The notes beneath the pieces were generated by a model. The model saw only the letters and a program-made list of their open reading frames with translations, did not search any database and had not been told where the DNA came from. This document shows, one piece after another, positions 11,833 through 23,984 of a stretch of DNA of 64,000 nucleotides (position 1 is the first letter of the stretch; each line of letters begins with the position of its first letter). The stretch lies in assembly GCA_003255025.1 (NCBI GenBank), contig QANY01002375.1:2486647-2550646 (forward strand), read 5' to 3'. The position numbers and the translations under genes are program-made. The stretch comes from Datisca glomerata (taxonomy: Eukaryota; Streptophyta; Magnoliopsida; Cucurbitales; Datiscaceae).

Positions 11833-12294
11833 ATGGCATCATCAATCTGGGTTTGCATTGTGAATGCCTTTATGTTATTTCTATTGTTCACTGATTTGGT
11901 AGCTGGTAAAGCACTGGCATCGCAAAGACGTTCACCACCACCACCACGTTCCCCACGTCCACCTCAGCCACGATCCCAACCCCCACCTCCGCCTAGTGCC
12001 CCATCCCACCCACCGCCTAGTGCCCCATCCTCACCACCGCCCTTGTCGTCTCCACGTCCACCTTCCCCCATCCCCACGTCAACCTCCACCTTCGCCACGA
12101 TCCCCACCACCACCACCACCTCCACCTCTGCCGTGATCCCCACCACCACCGTCCCCACCTCCACCACCGTCTTCATCCGCACTACCACCTCCATCCTCGT
12201 TGTCCCCACTACCACATCCACCTCCGCCCTGATCCCCACCACCACCACCACCTCCACCATGATCCCCACCAGTTTCCTCCCCTTCTATTCCTAG
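11833..12294 (+). CDS. Proline-rich ORF with an apparent signal peptide
   Basis: The ATG at 11833 opens 153 residues. The first 28 are hydrophobic and look like a secretion signal (MASSIWVCIVNAFMLFLLF), followed by an Arg/Pro/Ser stretch and a Thr-rich tail. After about 12060 the more plausible frame is another one, giving Pro/Ser-rich sequence that runs on into the transposon ORF at 12326; it is cut by three TGA codons inside repeated tgatcccca motifs, where cgatcc occurs elsewhere in the tract. It may be the low-complexity N-terminal part of the following transposon ORF, or a cell-wall protein gene end next to it. The reverse-strand Gly-rich ORFs here are shadows. Confidence 0.35.
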   Translation: MASSIWVCIVNAFMLFLLFTDLVAGKALASQRRSPPPPRSPRPPQPRSQPPPPPSAPSHPPPSAPSSPPPLSSPRPPSPIPTSTSTFATIPTTTTTSTSAVIPTTTVPTSTTVFIRTTTSILVVPTTTSTSALIPTTTTTSTMIPTSFLPFYS

Positions 12295-14190
12295 GGTCAG
12301 AAATCCTAATGAGTTTAGCAATTTTATGAGGGTTTATGCACACGCCTTCCCGCCTGGTGTTCACTGTGCTTTAGTAGGGGAAATAGCCATGGTCATGCCC
12401 TATAGGCCACCTGCGGAGATCGCCTTTCATCCAATGTACATAGCTATAGGGTTTAGCTTTCCTATGTCGTCTCTATTCCAGGAATTCTTTAGCCATTACA
12501 ACCTTGTGTCGTCTCAATTCACACCTAACATTGATAGAGTTCTACTTCGTTTCGACTCTACGAGTAGGCTCTTTGACTTAAACTTAGGCTTCATTGAGTT
12601 TAGAATGACTTACTTGGTTAAGTCTAGGGGGAATAATTACTATGTTTGCCCCAGAAATGATAACAGAGGAGGGTTGATTAGGAACCTCCCAAAAGGGGAC
12701 AAATGATGAGAACGGAATGTCTTTCTGATCTAGGGAGAATGGGACGGTGAAGGTCGTTGGATAGTGCCTCGGGTTTGGGGAACTTTCAATAAGTGTCTAT
12801 ACTTGAGCCCCGTTCTCCCCTCTTCTTTCTTCTTTTTTATGCATCGTTCATTTATTTTGTGTTGCTAATCTCTGTTTTCGCCCGCTTCTTACAGATAGAC
12901 GGTGCAACGGAAAACCCTTATTCAACAGAAAGAACGTTCAGAGGGTCGCTGCCACTTATCACGCCCCTATCAGAGACTAGAACTCCCTCTTGGACCCATC
13001 TAGGAGGGCTATCTTCGAGGCTAACCCGGTTATCCCTGTGGCAATTCCCCTTCCCCGTTTCACACCTATCGTCGAGGAGACTTCTACTAACGAAGACTCG
13101 GCAGTTGATTTAGAAGATTTGAGTGATAACGGGACTACTCTGATCAACCATTTCGAGCGAATGAGGGGGATTCACACAATGGCAAGCGACAGGAATGTCT
13201 GTCAGTTGACAGAGAATCATTTGTCCTCTCGATCAGCCTTTCCTTCCTCTTTGCAGGAGGTAAGCCTGTATGCTACCCCTTCTTCTTCTCATACTACCCA
13301 TCCCGTTATTATTATGCCAGACACTGCTCCCGCTAGTCCTCTTGCTTCTTCCCTGGTGAGGAGGATTTCATAGGTGAGAGAATGGGCAACGGATGAAGGA
13401 GCTTGGATCCCCAAGGTCATGGAGATCCCTCTGCTTTCATCATCTGTCAGTTTTCTCGAGGATCCGTCGGCATCTCACATTTTGATTTGTGGATCGTTCT
13501 AGAGATTGATTCTTCCATTCTGAAACGGGCTGAGATTAAGGCCGTCCAGAATGTGATGAGCCATTACCTTGCCAAAGTAAGAGATTTTCCTTTTTCCTTG
13601 TACTTGAACATTTTTCATTGTTTCAATCTCCTTTGCGTAGGTCATCATGCGTTACAATGCCCTTTTAGAGTACGTAATCAAAGTCGAGGGGGCCGTGAGA
13701 ATCTTTCTCCAAGAGTGGGATGATGCTCGAGCTCGAGTAGCGGAGCTTCAAACTAAGGTCGAGGTTGTGCAGACGAAGATCGAGATGTTGAGGCGATCTG
13801 AGATGGAGTTGCAAGATACTTCTGGTAAGCAGGTGGGAGAGTATAAATATCTTGAGGCTGAAAACCTCAAACTTGCTGAGGAATTTGAAGAATGATGATG
13901 TGGGGAAGGAGTTAGCTCTGAAGGAGAATGAACGGAGTTAGCTCTGAAGGAGAATGAACTCGAAGGAAGTTTTACCAGGCAGAATTTGACATAGCGTTAG
14001 CCGATGTTTATAGCTTAGGCTATTGTGATGGTACGCATCAGAAACCTCCTCGGCCGGCCCTAACTGAGGAAATTCCCACTCCTCCTGCTAGCCTAACTCT
14101 TCTTCCTGCTGAAACTTCAACGGATGTTATTGGCATAACTCCCCCCGCTGTAGCCTCGACCGAAATCTTGACCATTACTCCTGTTGAATA
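12290..14190 (+). pseudogene. Putative gypsy-type transposon protein (Transposase_28-like), broken
   Basis: The segment 12326-12706 matches the plant 'putative gypsy type transposon' domain: FHPMYIAIGFSFPMSSLFQE, an FxPN motif, and a C-terminal W..P.VWG segment reached only through stops at about 12703-12750. After a likely intron, 12880-13370 gives an acidic Ser-rich region. The segment 13647-13895 is a coiled coil (DDARARVAELQTKVEVVQTK). The end at about 13985-14190 has a Pro/Thr tail. Several stops and frameshifts are present. Family knowledge: such ORFs occur as extra genes in Tat-lineage Ty3/gypsy elements, in Retand types antisense to pol. The integrase piece just downstream is on the opposite strand, which fits that layout. 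Confidence 0.65.
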
Positions 14191-14559
14191 GTTTACTTTT
14201 CTTGCCATTTTCATTTCTGCTTTTATTATACTTTTTCTTCCCCTTTTTTGTGTCTTCTCATTGTAAGCTTCCCTTTTAATCAATGGAAAGAAGTTACGTT
14301 TAGCCAAGTGAAAAGATTCTTCCCTTCTGGACAGATTCAATCTAAAATTCATTACTTCATACTTAAAAGGAGTAAATACTTCAAGTTTTTTCGAACAACG
14401 GCCTTTATCATCCGCTTTCAGTTCATAGTTGACCTGGCCCTTTTATATCATCCGTTTAATCGCTTCAAAAGACATCTTTTCCCATTGTGAAATGCTTGAG
14501 CGTTTTCATTCTATAGTCTGAATTTCCTTCTGAGAACTGATGTCTGCTAGACATTCGTT

Positions 14560-14739
14560 GCCAAAGACTTAAACCTTTTTTTTTTTCAAAACTTGAGGCT
14601 CTTTGCCATCCGTTATGTGTTTGATATTTCCTCAATGCTAGAATCTATTGTAGGGCACCCAATTTCAACTGGTATGATGGCCTCAACTCCATAAGTGAGA
14701 GCAAAAGGCGTTTCTCCTGTCGATTCCTGGGGCGTGGTT
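14560..14739 (-). pseudogene. Ty3/gypsy integrase C-terminal fragment
   Basis: On the minus strand 14739-14590 reads through the motif STGETPFALTYGVEAIIPVE and then IGCPTIDSS before a stop. This is the conserved C-terminal part of a plant Ty3/gypsy integrase. It stops abruptly at about 14739, where the sequence becomes copia reverse transcriptase. It is probably the last piece of pol of the element whose antisense ORF is at 12290-14190. The 14191-14560 stretch between them has no clear coding content. Confidence 0.75.
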
Positions 14740-17700
14740 CAAGGCCATGAGTTTGATGAAAATCCTTAGCCACCAACCTTGCCTTGAACCTTTGAATTGT
14801 ACCATCTGGGTTATTATGCTTGAGTATAAATACCCATTTGTTCCCTATGACATTTATGTCAGACTTGTAGGGACCAAAGTCCATGTGCGGTTATACAGAA
14901 AAGCCTGTATTGAAACTCCATGGCATGCTTTTATTTAGGATGTTGTAAGGCAGTTTTAGCAGCTTTTGGTTTATTGTTATCAAGATCTAAGATTTTGGTG
15001 AGGAGAGACTTGGGTTTATAGATAACTGTCTTGGACCTTGTGACCATTGGGTGAAGGTTGGTATTTGATGGTTGAGGTAGATGAGAGTGAGAGATATTGG
15101 AATAGGCTCAGAAGCAGTGAGAGGTTAAATAACACCTGCACTATTTTTAGGAGAAGAAATAGAACCTAAAGGAGAATGATTACTAGAGTTTGAAGCCTCA
15201 GAGGTGGTGCTACTATGAGTTGCATGAAACTGAGTAGATTGAATTACAGAAGTACCTGGTAAGGTAGAGGACTAGGTATAGGCCAAATGGGTGATGAAGA
15301 CATAGACATTGAGTGAGAAGAGGTGTCAAAGAGAAAACCATGCTTGAAAGGAAAGACTACCTCATCAAAGACAACATTAATTGCAGTGAATTTTTTTCCA
15401 GAAATATGAAGGCATTGGTAACCTTTATGAAAGGCAGAGTAACCTAAAAAGTCACACAATTGAGATATGAACTCTAGTTTATGTCTGTTATAAGGTCTGA
15501 GATGGGGGTAACAAGCCCAACCAAAGGGCTTGAGAAAAGAGTAATTGGGTTGAGTCCTATGCAGCTTATGAAAAGGAGATGAGTGATTAAGAGTTGGTGT
15601 GGGCATTCTGTTAATGAGAAAAGTTTATGTTTGAAAAGAATGCCAACAATAGGTTAAAAGCATAAAGGCATGAGAGAGCAAAGCAAGATCAGTCTCAACA
15701 ATGTGTATGTGCTTTCTCTCAGCAATTCCATTCTGGTGATGAGTATAAGGACAAGGGTGTCTAAATTCTATCCCATTATCAAGTAAGTATTGAGTGAAGG
15801 GTATGTACTATCCACCCATAATCAGATTGAACGCTTCAGACTTAAGTTAAGAGGGTACGTCCTAGAAAACCTGGAGTAGTCATCTATGAAGTGTATGTAG
15901 TACTTGTAACCCATGTAGGTGACAAGGGAAGGGCCCCAAAGATCAATGTGAATAAGTTCAAGAGGATGCTTGCTTTTAGTAAGAAAGATATGATGAGCGA
16001 TTCTATGGATTTTGCCTTGTTGATAGGCAGTGCATACAACAAAATTTTCATTAACATGTTTGAGTTTTAAGTGATTCATTATGTATTTAGTGACTTTAAA
16101 AGAAGGATGTATATAATGTCAGTTGGAGTAGTTCTAGTATTAAAAGAAGAGATAGGAAAAGCATATTTAGAATCAAAAGAATTATTATATTGGTTGTCAA
16201 TCTTGGTTATAGATTCAATAGCATAGGACAGCTTTGGACAAAATTGTGATGTACACTTTGACAATTTTTGGAATAGAAACATAACCTATTGGCAGACTTG
16301 GACACATTCTTTTGACTGACATCATTATGTAGAAACAAGTGACATGTGAGTGTAATAGCTTTAGCTCCTCTTGGTTTAAACATCTCATAGAGTCCAACTC
16401 TAAGCCTCATTCTGAGTAGGATAATCCATGTTTCCTTGTCCTTCACAAAACAATAAAAATAGTGAATTTCAACATATACAACGTTATCTTGGCATAACAT
16501 TGTAACACTTATAAGATTCCTTGTAATGCTTGGTACTCTAATAACAGATTTGAGATGAAAAGGATATAAACATGTATTAATTTTATAGAACCAACGTGAG
16601 TTATCGCCAGTTGCTCACCATTTCCAATTGTGAGAGTGTCACTACCTTGATACTCCCAGTTAATGCCAAGTCTGCAGTGACATGGTGAGTGGCACCACTT
16701 TCAGCAAACCATGGTCCATCTGAGTCAACTTTAGATCTAGCAATATGAGTTGGAGAAGCTTGATGCAGGTTCTAATAGGACATAGTGTTGGAGTTCTGTC
16801 CATGATATCCAGGAAAACCTTGTCCAAAATGAAATTCTGCTTGGGGAGTGACTTGAAAGCCTCTATCAAACATGTACCAACAACTAGTTGTTGTGTGGCT
16901 AGGCTTGTTACAAACTTGGCAAGTGACTCTGCCATAGAGGTTCCTGCATCCTCTACCTCCTCTGCGACAGAGGTTCCTACATCCTCTACCTCCTCTAGAA
17001 GTGTTCTAATTTCTTCTAGAATTGTTGTATCCATTTTGATACCATTGTTGTTGGCCTGGTCTCTTTGGTCCATCGGAGCCAAACTTCCCAGAACCTTGAG
17101 CTAAGTGGGAACTAGCTTTCATTAAAACTTTTTTTTTCAGATTCAATTTAGCTATTATGGTTTCATGTATCATTAAAATAGATTGGACTTCTTCTATTGT
17201 CAAATTACCAGATCTATAGGTTATATTAACCACTACAAGATCAAACTTAGAGGACATCCCATTCAAAATATGCATAATCAAATCCTGGTCACTAATTGGA
17301 TCCTTATCAGTTAACAGATTATCACTAATGCCTCTCATATATGAAAATAGTATGTTACTGAGATGTTTTCCCTAGCTGTCTTATAGAGTGAATTTTTTTA
17401 GCTCAAGAAGCTTAGCTCTAGATCTGTTGGCAAAACTTCTTTCAAGATGATACCATAGGCTTCTTGATGTTTCATGTTGGAGTATTGATCTTAGTACTCG
17501 ATCACTCATTCTTGATTGTAGAGCAATTGATCATGCCTGAACCATTGAACATAGCTGGGGTTGAGGCTCCCATCTTCAAGATGGTGAGTTGGACGTAAGT
17601 CTGAGTTCATTATGTAATCGGTTAAATCATGGCCAACGATTGCTGGTACAACATGTGATTTCCATGAAATGTAGTTCTCTCTTTCGAGCTTAATTGACAA

Positions 17701-18274
17701 CATTGATGGAAGAGTATTAGCAAATGGGCTAAGATTGATTGATTGCCTCTGAAAATTTTCAACCGAGTCTTTGTTTTGTGAGCTCGTTTCAGGCGACACT
17801 ATTGATGGCTTCTTTAGCTCTGATATCAAGTTAATAAGTCGAAAGAAGAAGAAGGTAAACTCATTCTATTGATCTTTTAGTAGAATTACATGAGACTATT
17901 ACATTGACTCAACTAAAGGCAAAGTGAATATTTACTGTAATAGTAATTAACTAAAGATAATAGAGAATTAGTTGAGAAAAAGACAAGAGAGAATCATTAT
18001 GGTAATCGTGAGGGAATATTGCAATAACCGAATAGCCAAGGTGGCCAAGCCATGTCAACTAGGAGAACACGTGAAAGTGAGGGAGAGAGACTGAAATGGC
18101 AGCTGACATGGATGAATGTGAAACAAGTATGCCTTAACTAAATAATAGAATCCTGCATGACCAAAATCAAGAAAAACTTACACCTTAGTGAAGAGGTAAG
18201 CATTTCCATGCTTGCAGTGAAAAGACTGTATAAAAAAAGTCAGAACATTCGCTTCTTATACAAACCCCACCAAC
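14740..18274 (-). mobile_element. Ty1/copia retrotransposon, 3'-truncated and decayed
   Basis: Read from 18274 down: a probable 5' LTR (about 17835-18274, starting tgttggtgggg), a primer-binding site TGATATCAGAGC (about 17817-17828), gag (17506-17829 and 17006-17338, UBN2-type), a low-complexity region, gag-pre-integrase (16079-16500), integrase core (15822-16079, with HIDLWGP and FIDDYSRF), integrase C-terminus (15244-15606), and the start of reverse transcriptase (14745-14884, NKWVF...KARLVAKDFHQTHG). Stops and frameshifts separate the pieces. The rest of the polymerase, RNase H and the 3' LTR are missing; the break is the junction with the gypsy fragment at 14739. Confidence 0.85.
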
Positions 18275-18638
18275 ATTAGCCCATAAACATAGTTTGAAAA
18301 CATCTTTTGAGCAATTTTGTCTCCGCATTGAACTTCAATTATGTATAAGTACATGGAGCTTAGAAGTTTCAAGCTAAAAAATTCGAAACCAATATATGCT
18401 CTTCAAAACATTTGTTATAAATTATGTAGTAAAATAATGTGTCAATTCTTCCTTTCTGACCACCAGTTCAAGACATGGAAAATTAAGAACAAAACTAGGG
18501 GGTGTCATATAAAACAAAGAAAACAATGGGGTATAATATAAAACAAACATAATCTACGAGACTCGAAAAAGAATTAAAGAGGAAATCAGAAAAATGGAAA
18601 GGAATCTCAGAGATCAAAAGCTTGTAAGAGATCAAAAC
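18275..18638. other. Intron-like sequence between copia LTR and Yippee exon
   Basis: Non-coding. If the Yippee exon at 18639-18734 was once part of a gene, this would be its first intron, cut by the copia insertion at 18274. No second Yippee exon is found here. Confidence 0.3.
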
Positions 18639-18734
18639 CTTGGAAACAACATCCTCGCAAAGAGCTAGATGGGTCTGGCAGTGCGTGCAGCTATACATCT
18701 TCACCTCCAGATTAATCATGAACAACCTACCTAT
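18639..18734 (-). pseudogene. Yippee-like protein, orphan first exon without start codon
   Basis: The minus strand 18734-18639 encodes 32 residues matching the N-terminus of plant Yippee-like proteins: GRLFMINLE, then [12 protein letters not shown] and CEDVVSK, including the first zinc-binding CxxC pair. It ends at a proper donor (AAG|GTTTTG at 18638). In the family the protein begins MGRLF; here the first codon is ATA. The expected next exon (FHCRHG...) is not found downstream. Yippee proteins are small zinc-binding proteins, some acting as E3-ligase adaptors. This is best read as a relic, unless an upstream exon supplies a start. Confidence 0.7.
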
Positions 18735-21164
18735 CTCCACACCCAAAATCCACCCACAAGGGAAGGGGATGGGTTTCTTTGAAGAGGGAAAGGGGTGGGT
18801 TTTTGTGTTTATGAGGTATGTTTGGGTCTTAGATTATGTTATCTCTAATATATAAAACGATGTCATCTCTCGTCGGAAAAAATGACGTCGTTTTGTTAAA
18901 AAATTAGCGTGCAGTAGACGAAGTTACATTTAATATTATAATTATAAGTTTCAGATACTTTAAGGTTTAAACTGTAACATTTTAAAGCCTAGAGTTTAAA
19001 GTATCTACTAGAAATAGTTTAAGAATGTAGTGTGTAGCTTTTTCTTCATTTTATATGTAATTTAGTTTGAAGCGCTTTTCCTTCATTTTGGGACACTGAC
19101 GTGTTTTGAGAACTTTTTTTTCTATTGACCATCTAACTTACTGTGTGGCATTCACGATCTATACCTTCGTTTAGGTTTCCGCTATAAGTTACAGTCTTAG
19201 TTTTTGTTATCTTTTATTTTTCTTTATCTTTTATTTTTATCTGACTAGACGATACGATTCTACTTCCAATTTGGGCAATATAACTTTTGTTTAGAAGCAG
19301 TTTTATATGCATATAAAAACATTACTTTGGCTAATTAACGGTTGTTTCAATTTTTGTTTAGAAGCATATAAATTTTTATGCATATGAAGGCATTATTTTA
19401 GCTAATAGTTTGTTGAGTGAGAATTTTATTTTTAGACACTTTTATGTACTTCAAACCATATTTATCCATACTCAGAAACATTTAATAATAAGTCTGATTT
19501 ATTCTTATAGAGAAAGTGTTTCCAAGTATAACAGTATAATTGGAAAAGAAACAACATATACTAAATAAGTATACATTAAACAATATTATTCTAAGCATGT
19601 AAGCGCTTTTGGAAAAAATCACTCCGAAACTCACAATTCTTTGTAATTGAAAAAATCACTCCGAAAAATATTTTCGACTGGCAGATGAGTGTGTTTGGCA
19701 GAGTTTTTTCACGGTCAAATTTACCTTTTTAGGCCAAAAACATTTTATTTGAATTTTCAAAAGTGTTTTGCAGTTAATAAAAAGAGTTTTCTAATAAAAT
19801 CATAAGCACATAATATGTTTATAAAACCAACACTCTCAAACATATGTAGAGGTGTCTATTGTGTCATGTTTGACTGCCACGAAAGTTTTATGTCCGTACA
19901 ACGGTAGCTCACCGTGCCAGCCAACCCGCTAACCCAACACAATTGTTAGATAAGATAAGCCGACGAGTCACACCTAACATTTTTAAAGGTACACTGAGAC
20001 ACACAAGCTTTTAATGTGTCAAATTTTAAATATAACGTGCAATAAGCATATTGGACCTTTCGTATATCATGCTTTACATATTAGTGTCATGCACTTTACG
20101 TGCTCATCCAGGTCGATACTTCTCAATTGAGCTATTTATTTTTATTTCTAGCAATTAGATAAAACTAATCTAATTAAACATAGAAGAAGATAAAAAATAC
20201 CCACATACATATATCTTGAAAAGTGGTGCAGAGAATAATGGTCTTGTAAGATATTTATTGTCACATACAATACCTACAAAATAAAGTACGAAAAAGTTAA
20301 TAGCCTAAGAATTAATTCACTTAAAATATAAGCCAAATAATTAATTCACTTAAAATATAAGTCAACAATGTATGTACCAAAATAGAACTTTTATTATCAC
20401 CTCACGTATATTACATTAAGAAAATTTATATATACAAAATTAAGCTTGAAGTTTAACAAAAATAACTATTTAAAAATTTAAGTTTAAAGTCAAATAAATG
20501 GTTTGGTATATCGAACCAAACTCGGCATTAATAATTTAGCATGTCGCACCTGTACGCGAATTTTAATATATTGTACTGGGACGGTCGTTTAAAAAAAATA
20601 TCGAGACTTTATAGGCCCATGGTTGTTATGTGTTGTACCAAGATTGACACGCTTAATTTCATGTCGGGCTTGGCCTGACCGTTTTACAAGTGTGGGGCTA
20701 AAGGATGGCCCAACATTTATTGACACCACTCCACGAGTATCTCGTCATGCAACACTTACATTTTTAATGAAAATTTTGAAACACCTAACATATCCTCCTT
20801 CGAATATCAAAAGGATAATTCTATCCCAGTCGTAAAACTTCTTAGATTTGAAAGTTGGTGTAGTTTGGTACTTTTATTTTAAGACCTCTTGAGGTTTTAT
20901 TTTATTCTATCCCAATTTTTTATATTTTGATTCGATTATTTTTTTATCTTGATCAGTTCAACATATATAAATGATTACAGTGTCAGTTTGGTTCAAAATT
21001 CTTCTTCTGAACCCAACTAAGAGAATCAAAACATTATTTTTTGTATAAATGTATTTAATAATTTGTCTTTAAATTTTGTATGAATTTATGATTTATTTTA
21101 TTTGCGTTTAATGAATTTGGACTCTGAAGCTCAATTATGTATTTTTCTAGTCTTTAAATACATA
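18735..21164. other. Intergenic, AT-rich
   Basis: No gene recognised. The segment 19850-20780 has scattered GC-richer pieces (tgtcgggcttggcctgacc, gccagccaacccgctaaccc) that resemble decayed MITE-type repeats; I could not define their ends. Confidence 0.35.
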
Positions 21165-21200
21165 CTAGTGAGTAGCTGGTGCTCCGCATAGGATTATTCA
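21165..21200 (-). mobile_element. Helitron-like 3' terminus, minus strand
   Basis: On the minus strand cctatgcggagcaccagctactcaCTAG is followed by T. The GC-rich stem-like segment a few bases before CTAG resembles a Helitron 3' end, so the element would extend to higher coordinates. The 5' end was not found. Confidence 0.4.
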
Positions 21201-21937
21201 AAAATTAATTTATAAATTTTAATCTTAAAAAGAGTGAATATAGTAATTAAAATAACTTTTATATTTAGTAAAGAATATAAATAGAAAAAACTATAAATTA
21301 CACTCTCAAACTTTATAGTTGTTGTTATTTATAACCATAAACTTCTAACTTATTCATTTAAGACCTTAAGATTTCATTTTTTAATCAAAACTAATCTTCC
21401 GTCCAATTAAAGAAACAAACAATTAACTTACCAAAAAGGCGATGTTTGACCCTTCGTCCCTTCCTTCAAAATCAACCCTAAACCTTCAAATTATACAACT
21501 TATTCCACCCCAAATATTCGACATCGATTAGTAAGACATTCCCCCATATATTCAATTTCGGTACTGTTAAAGTAAAATTTTGAATAGAGAAAATCCTATC
21601 TCACACAACTACAAATCCATTTTTTCACGACGCGCTTCAAAAAATAAACACGGGCTAACTAAATCCGTCATCTAAAAGTAAGTAAAGCTTTTTGTACAAT
21701 TGACGACAGTAGGTAGAAACATCGTCGTATTGAAAGATATAAAATATCACGGTGTGTCAATTAAAACCATGGGTTTGGATTTCATTTCTATGGTGGAATC
21801 TCCCTTGTTGTTCCACGAATTCTCTTTTTACGAGTTTATCGCTCCACAAGAGAGATTCTGTTCGAGAGAAAAGTTCTTTCTATTTCGATGCAATCTTTAA
21901 GAGAAATAGCTTGTAATGGACTTCTTCAAGGGGAGAG
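21201..21937. other. Intergenic, may include internal part of a copia relic
   Basis: A short plus ORF at 21700-21900 has no recognisable domain. The purine run tcaaggggagag at 21927-21937 looks like the polypurine tract before the LTR at 21938. Confidence 0.3.
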
Positions 21938-22400
21938 TGTTAGGATTGTGTCCTAAAAACACTGAAATTCTATTGTATTTATTGAAACATTTAATTCTGA
22001 TTAATAATAAATAATTTATTCTTATATTATATGCAATACATTTTTGTAAAATGTCCACAAGACAATAGTACTTGATTTGTAAGTTCTATGGAGTTTAACT
22101 CATGTAAACAAGGTATTTAACAAAGAGTTCTTAATGACTTAAAAATATTTAATTTCACAGTTTAGTGAAACTTGACACTTTATTAAGAAAAGACTGTAGT
22201 ACATTAACTCTATTATGTAGAGTGACTATAAATGATAAGAAACTTCAATATGAATGACATGTTAGATCGGTGGAATAAGAAAATTCACAAGGGAATAAAT
22301 AAATTAGGATTCTTCGACATTCACCATCATTTAGCAGCTACCTCTAAAGAATGAATCTCGGTTTAACCAAACATGACCATCCCATATTTTTTAGACATAA
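21938..22400 (+). mobile_element. Copia-type 3' LTR preceded by a polypurine tract
   Basis: At 21938 the sequence tgttaggattgtgtcctaa follows a purine tract. This resembles the tract and LTR start of plant Ty1/copia elements (Angela/SIRE-like). The end is only approximate, because I could not find the other LTR. No pol domains remain upstream. Confidence 0.5.
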
Positions 22401-22539
22401 TTGAGGTGGGTACATAATATATTTCACATATTTTCATAAAATAACAATATATAAAATAATCATTAAGGGGATTAACATGCACAACAAATGTGAAAATACA
22501 CTAGGAAATAAAAAAATAACAAAAAATTAAGGGTCATTG

Positions 22540-23661
22540 TCAAATTGGAATTACCTCACTAAGCACGCCATCTTTCGGTGGTCCAAAGGCTGGTAAAGAG
22601 GCCTAGCCATCTATCCATTGTATGGCGTATGTAGGGTCACACCCGTGGTAGCGATGTGAGGGGAGTTCTCTTTCAAGTGCATTTGTGGTGGTTAGGTTCA
22701 TTATAAGTCTTACAATTACTCGATACCATGTAGGCATGACTACTTGGAGGCATTTAAGTAAGGTCATATTTTATGAACATGATCACATTTAATGAGTGTG
22801 GCTGCATTTTGGGCGTGGTCATGTTTTATAAATGAGCTTGATCACTGAAAAGGACAGCGTAATACTAATTCATACATGGCCCCTCTATAAAAGAGGGTCC
22901 TTAGCATTAGTATGGGCATCATTCTCACAGGTCAAACGAAAAGAATATTCTGCACTTTGAAGTTCTCATCAACCTTAGAAAAAATGGCATTTTGTCACCT
23001 TCTTAGGTAGTCCTTAAGGTATTTGTCATTCACCCTTTCAAACACATAACTTTCACGTTCTCATGCTTACTTGTCCGCAGACTAGGTCACTCTATTACAC
23101 ATCACCCGAAAACTTCTAAACATTTTGGCGACTCCGCTAAAGAGTGACGACCCGTCTTCCACGTATTTTTTTAAGTATGACTGGACGTGGGAGATGTACG
23201 AGAGCTTCTTCTCGTGTAGATGGAGATAACCAACCGTTGATGGAGAACCAAGATGGAGAAGATACTACTTCTCGTGAACGACCCAACCTCACCGCCGCCA
23301 TAGGCACCACGATGGTGGCAACAGATCATACCCATGCTATCAGGGATCTCCAGGCCACTAACGTCGAGATCTGGGCTTTCTTGAGCACCCTTACTGCTTC
23401 CTTACTACCTCACAAAACCCTCCTCCGCCACCTGCCACTCAGCATATCCAACCTCAAACGATGAACCAATTTGGCGTTACTGCACCCATACCGCATGTAC
23501 AACCCAGAGGCTCAGCCAGGTCCAGGATAACAAATATTGAGCAGAATGTAGGCCACTCAAATGACCCCGCTCTCCCCATCCCTCTGGCGACCTTTGCCCA
23601 AACTACCTTAATACTTGAAGACCTGGTCGATGCTGCTGATCATAACAGAATTTTTATTTAG
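22540..23661 (+). mobile_element. 5' end of a Ty3/gypsy element: LTR, primer site, start of gag
   Basis: The LTR end is at 23121-23122 (CA), followed by TGGCGACTCCGCT (23126-23138), a primer-site motif like that of the large element at 27256. In the LTR a TATA box (ctataaaagaggg) lies at about 22877. The LTR start is uncertain (about 22540). The ORFs 23177-23463 and 23461-23661 look like a gag leader broken by a frameshift. Everything 3' of 23661 is missing. Confidence 0.55.
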
Positions 23662-23984
23662 GGGTCAACGTTAGATATAAGAATATAAAAGGTCAATCTC
23701 AATATGATAGTTTATTTTAATTAAAATTTTGTTTCTAGAATTATTTTTTTATCATGTAAATAAATGATTAATAATACTTTACTTTTTGTACAATTTTTTA
23801 AAAACTATTTTGAGAATTCTTAAATTGTCCTTTACGTGCCTAGTAATTGAAGATTTTAAATTATTATATATTCTTAAATATTTATTCAGTCACACTTTGT
23901 ATAACTTTTATGTTTAAATACTATAGTTATTTTTTATACTGTATTAGATTTTTTTATTAATACCGTGTATAGAAATAGAAAATA

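Noticed and set aside
11964..12321. Gly/Val-rich ORFs on the minus strand
   Set aside because: They are the complement of the Pro/Thr codon repeats on the plus strand.
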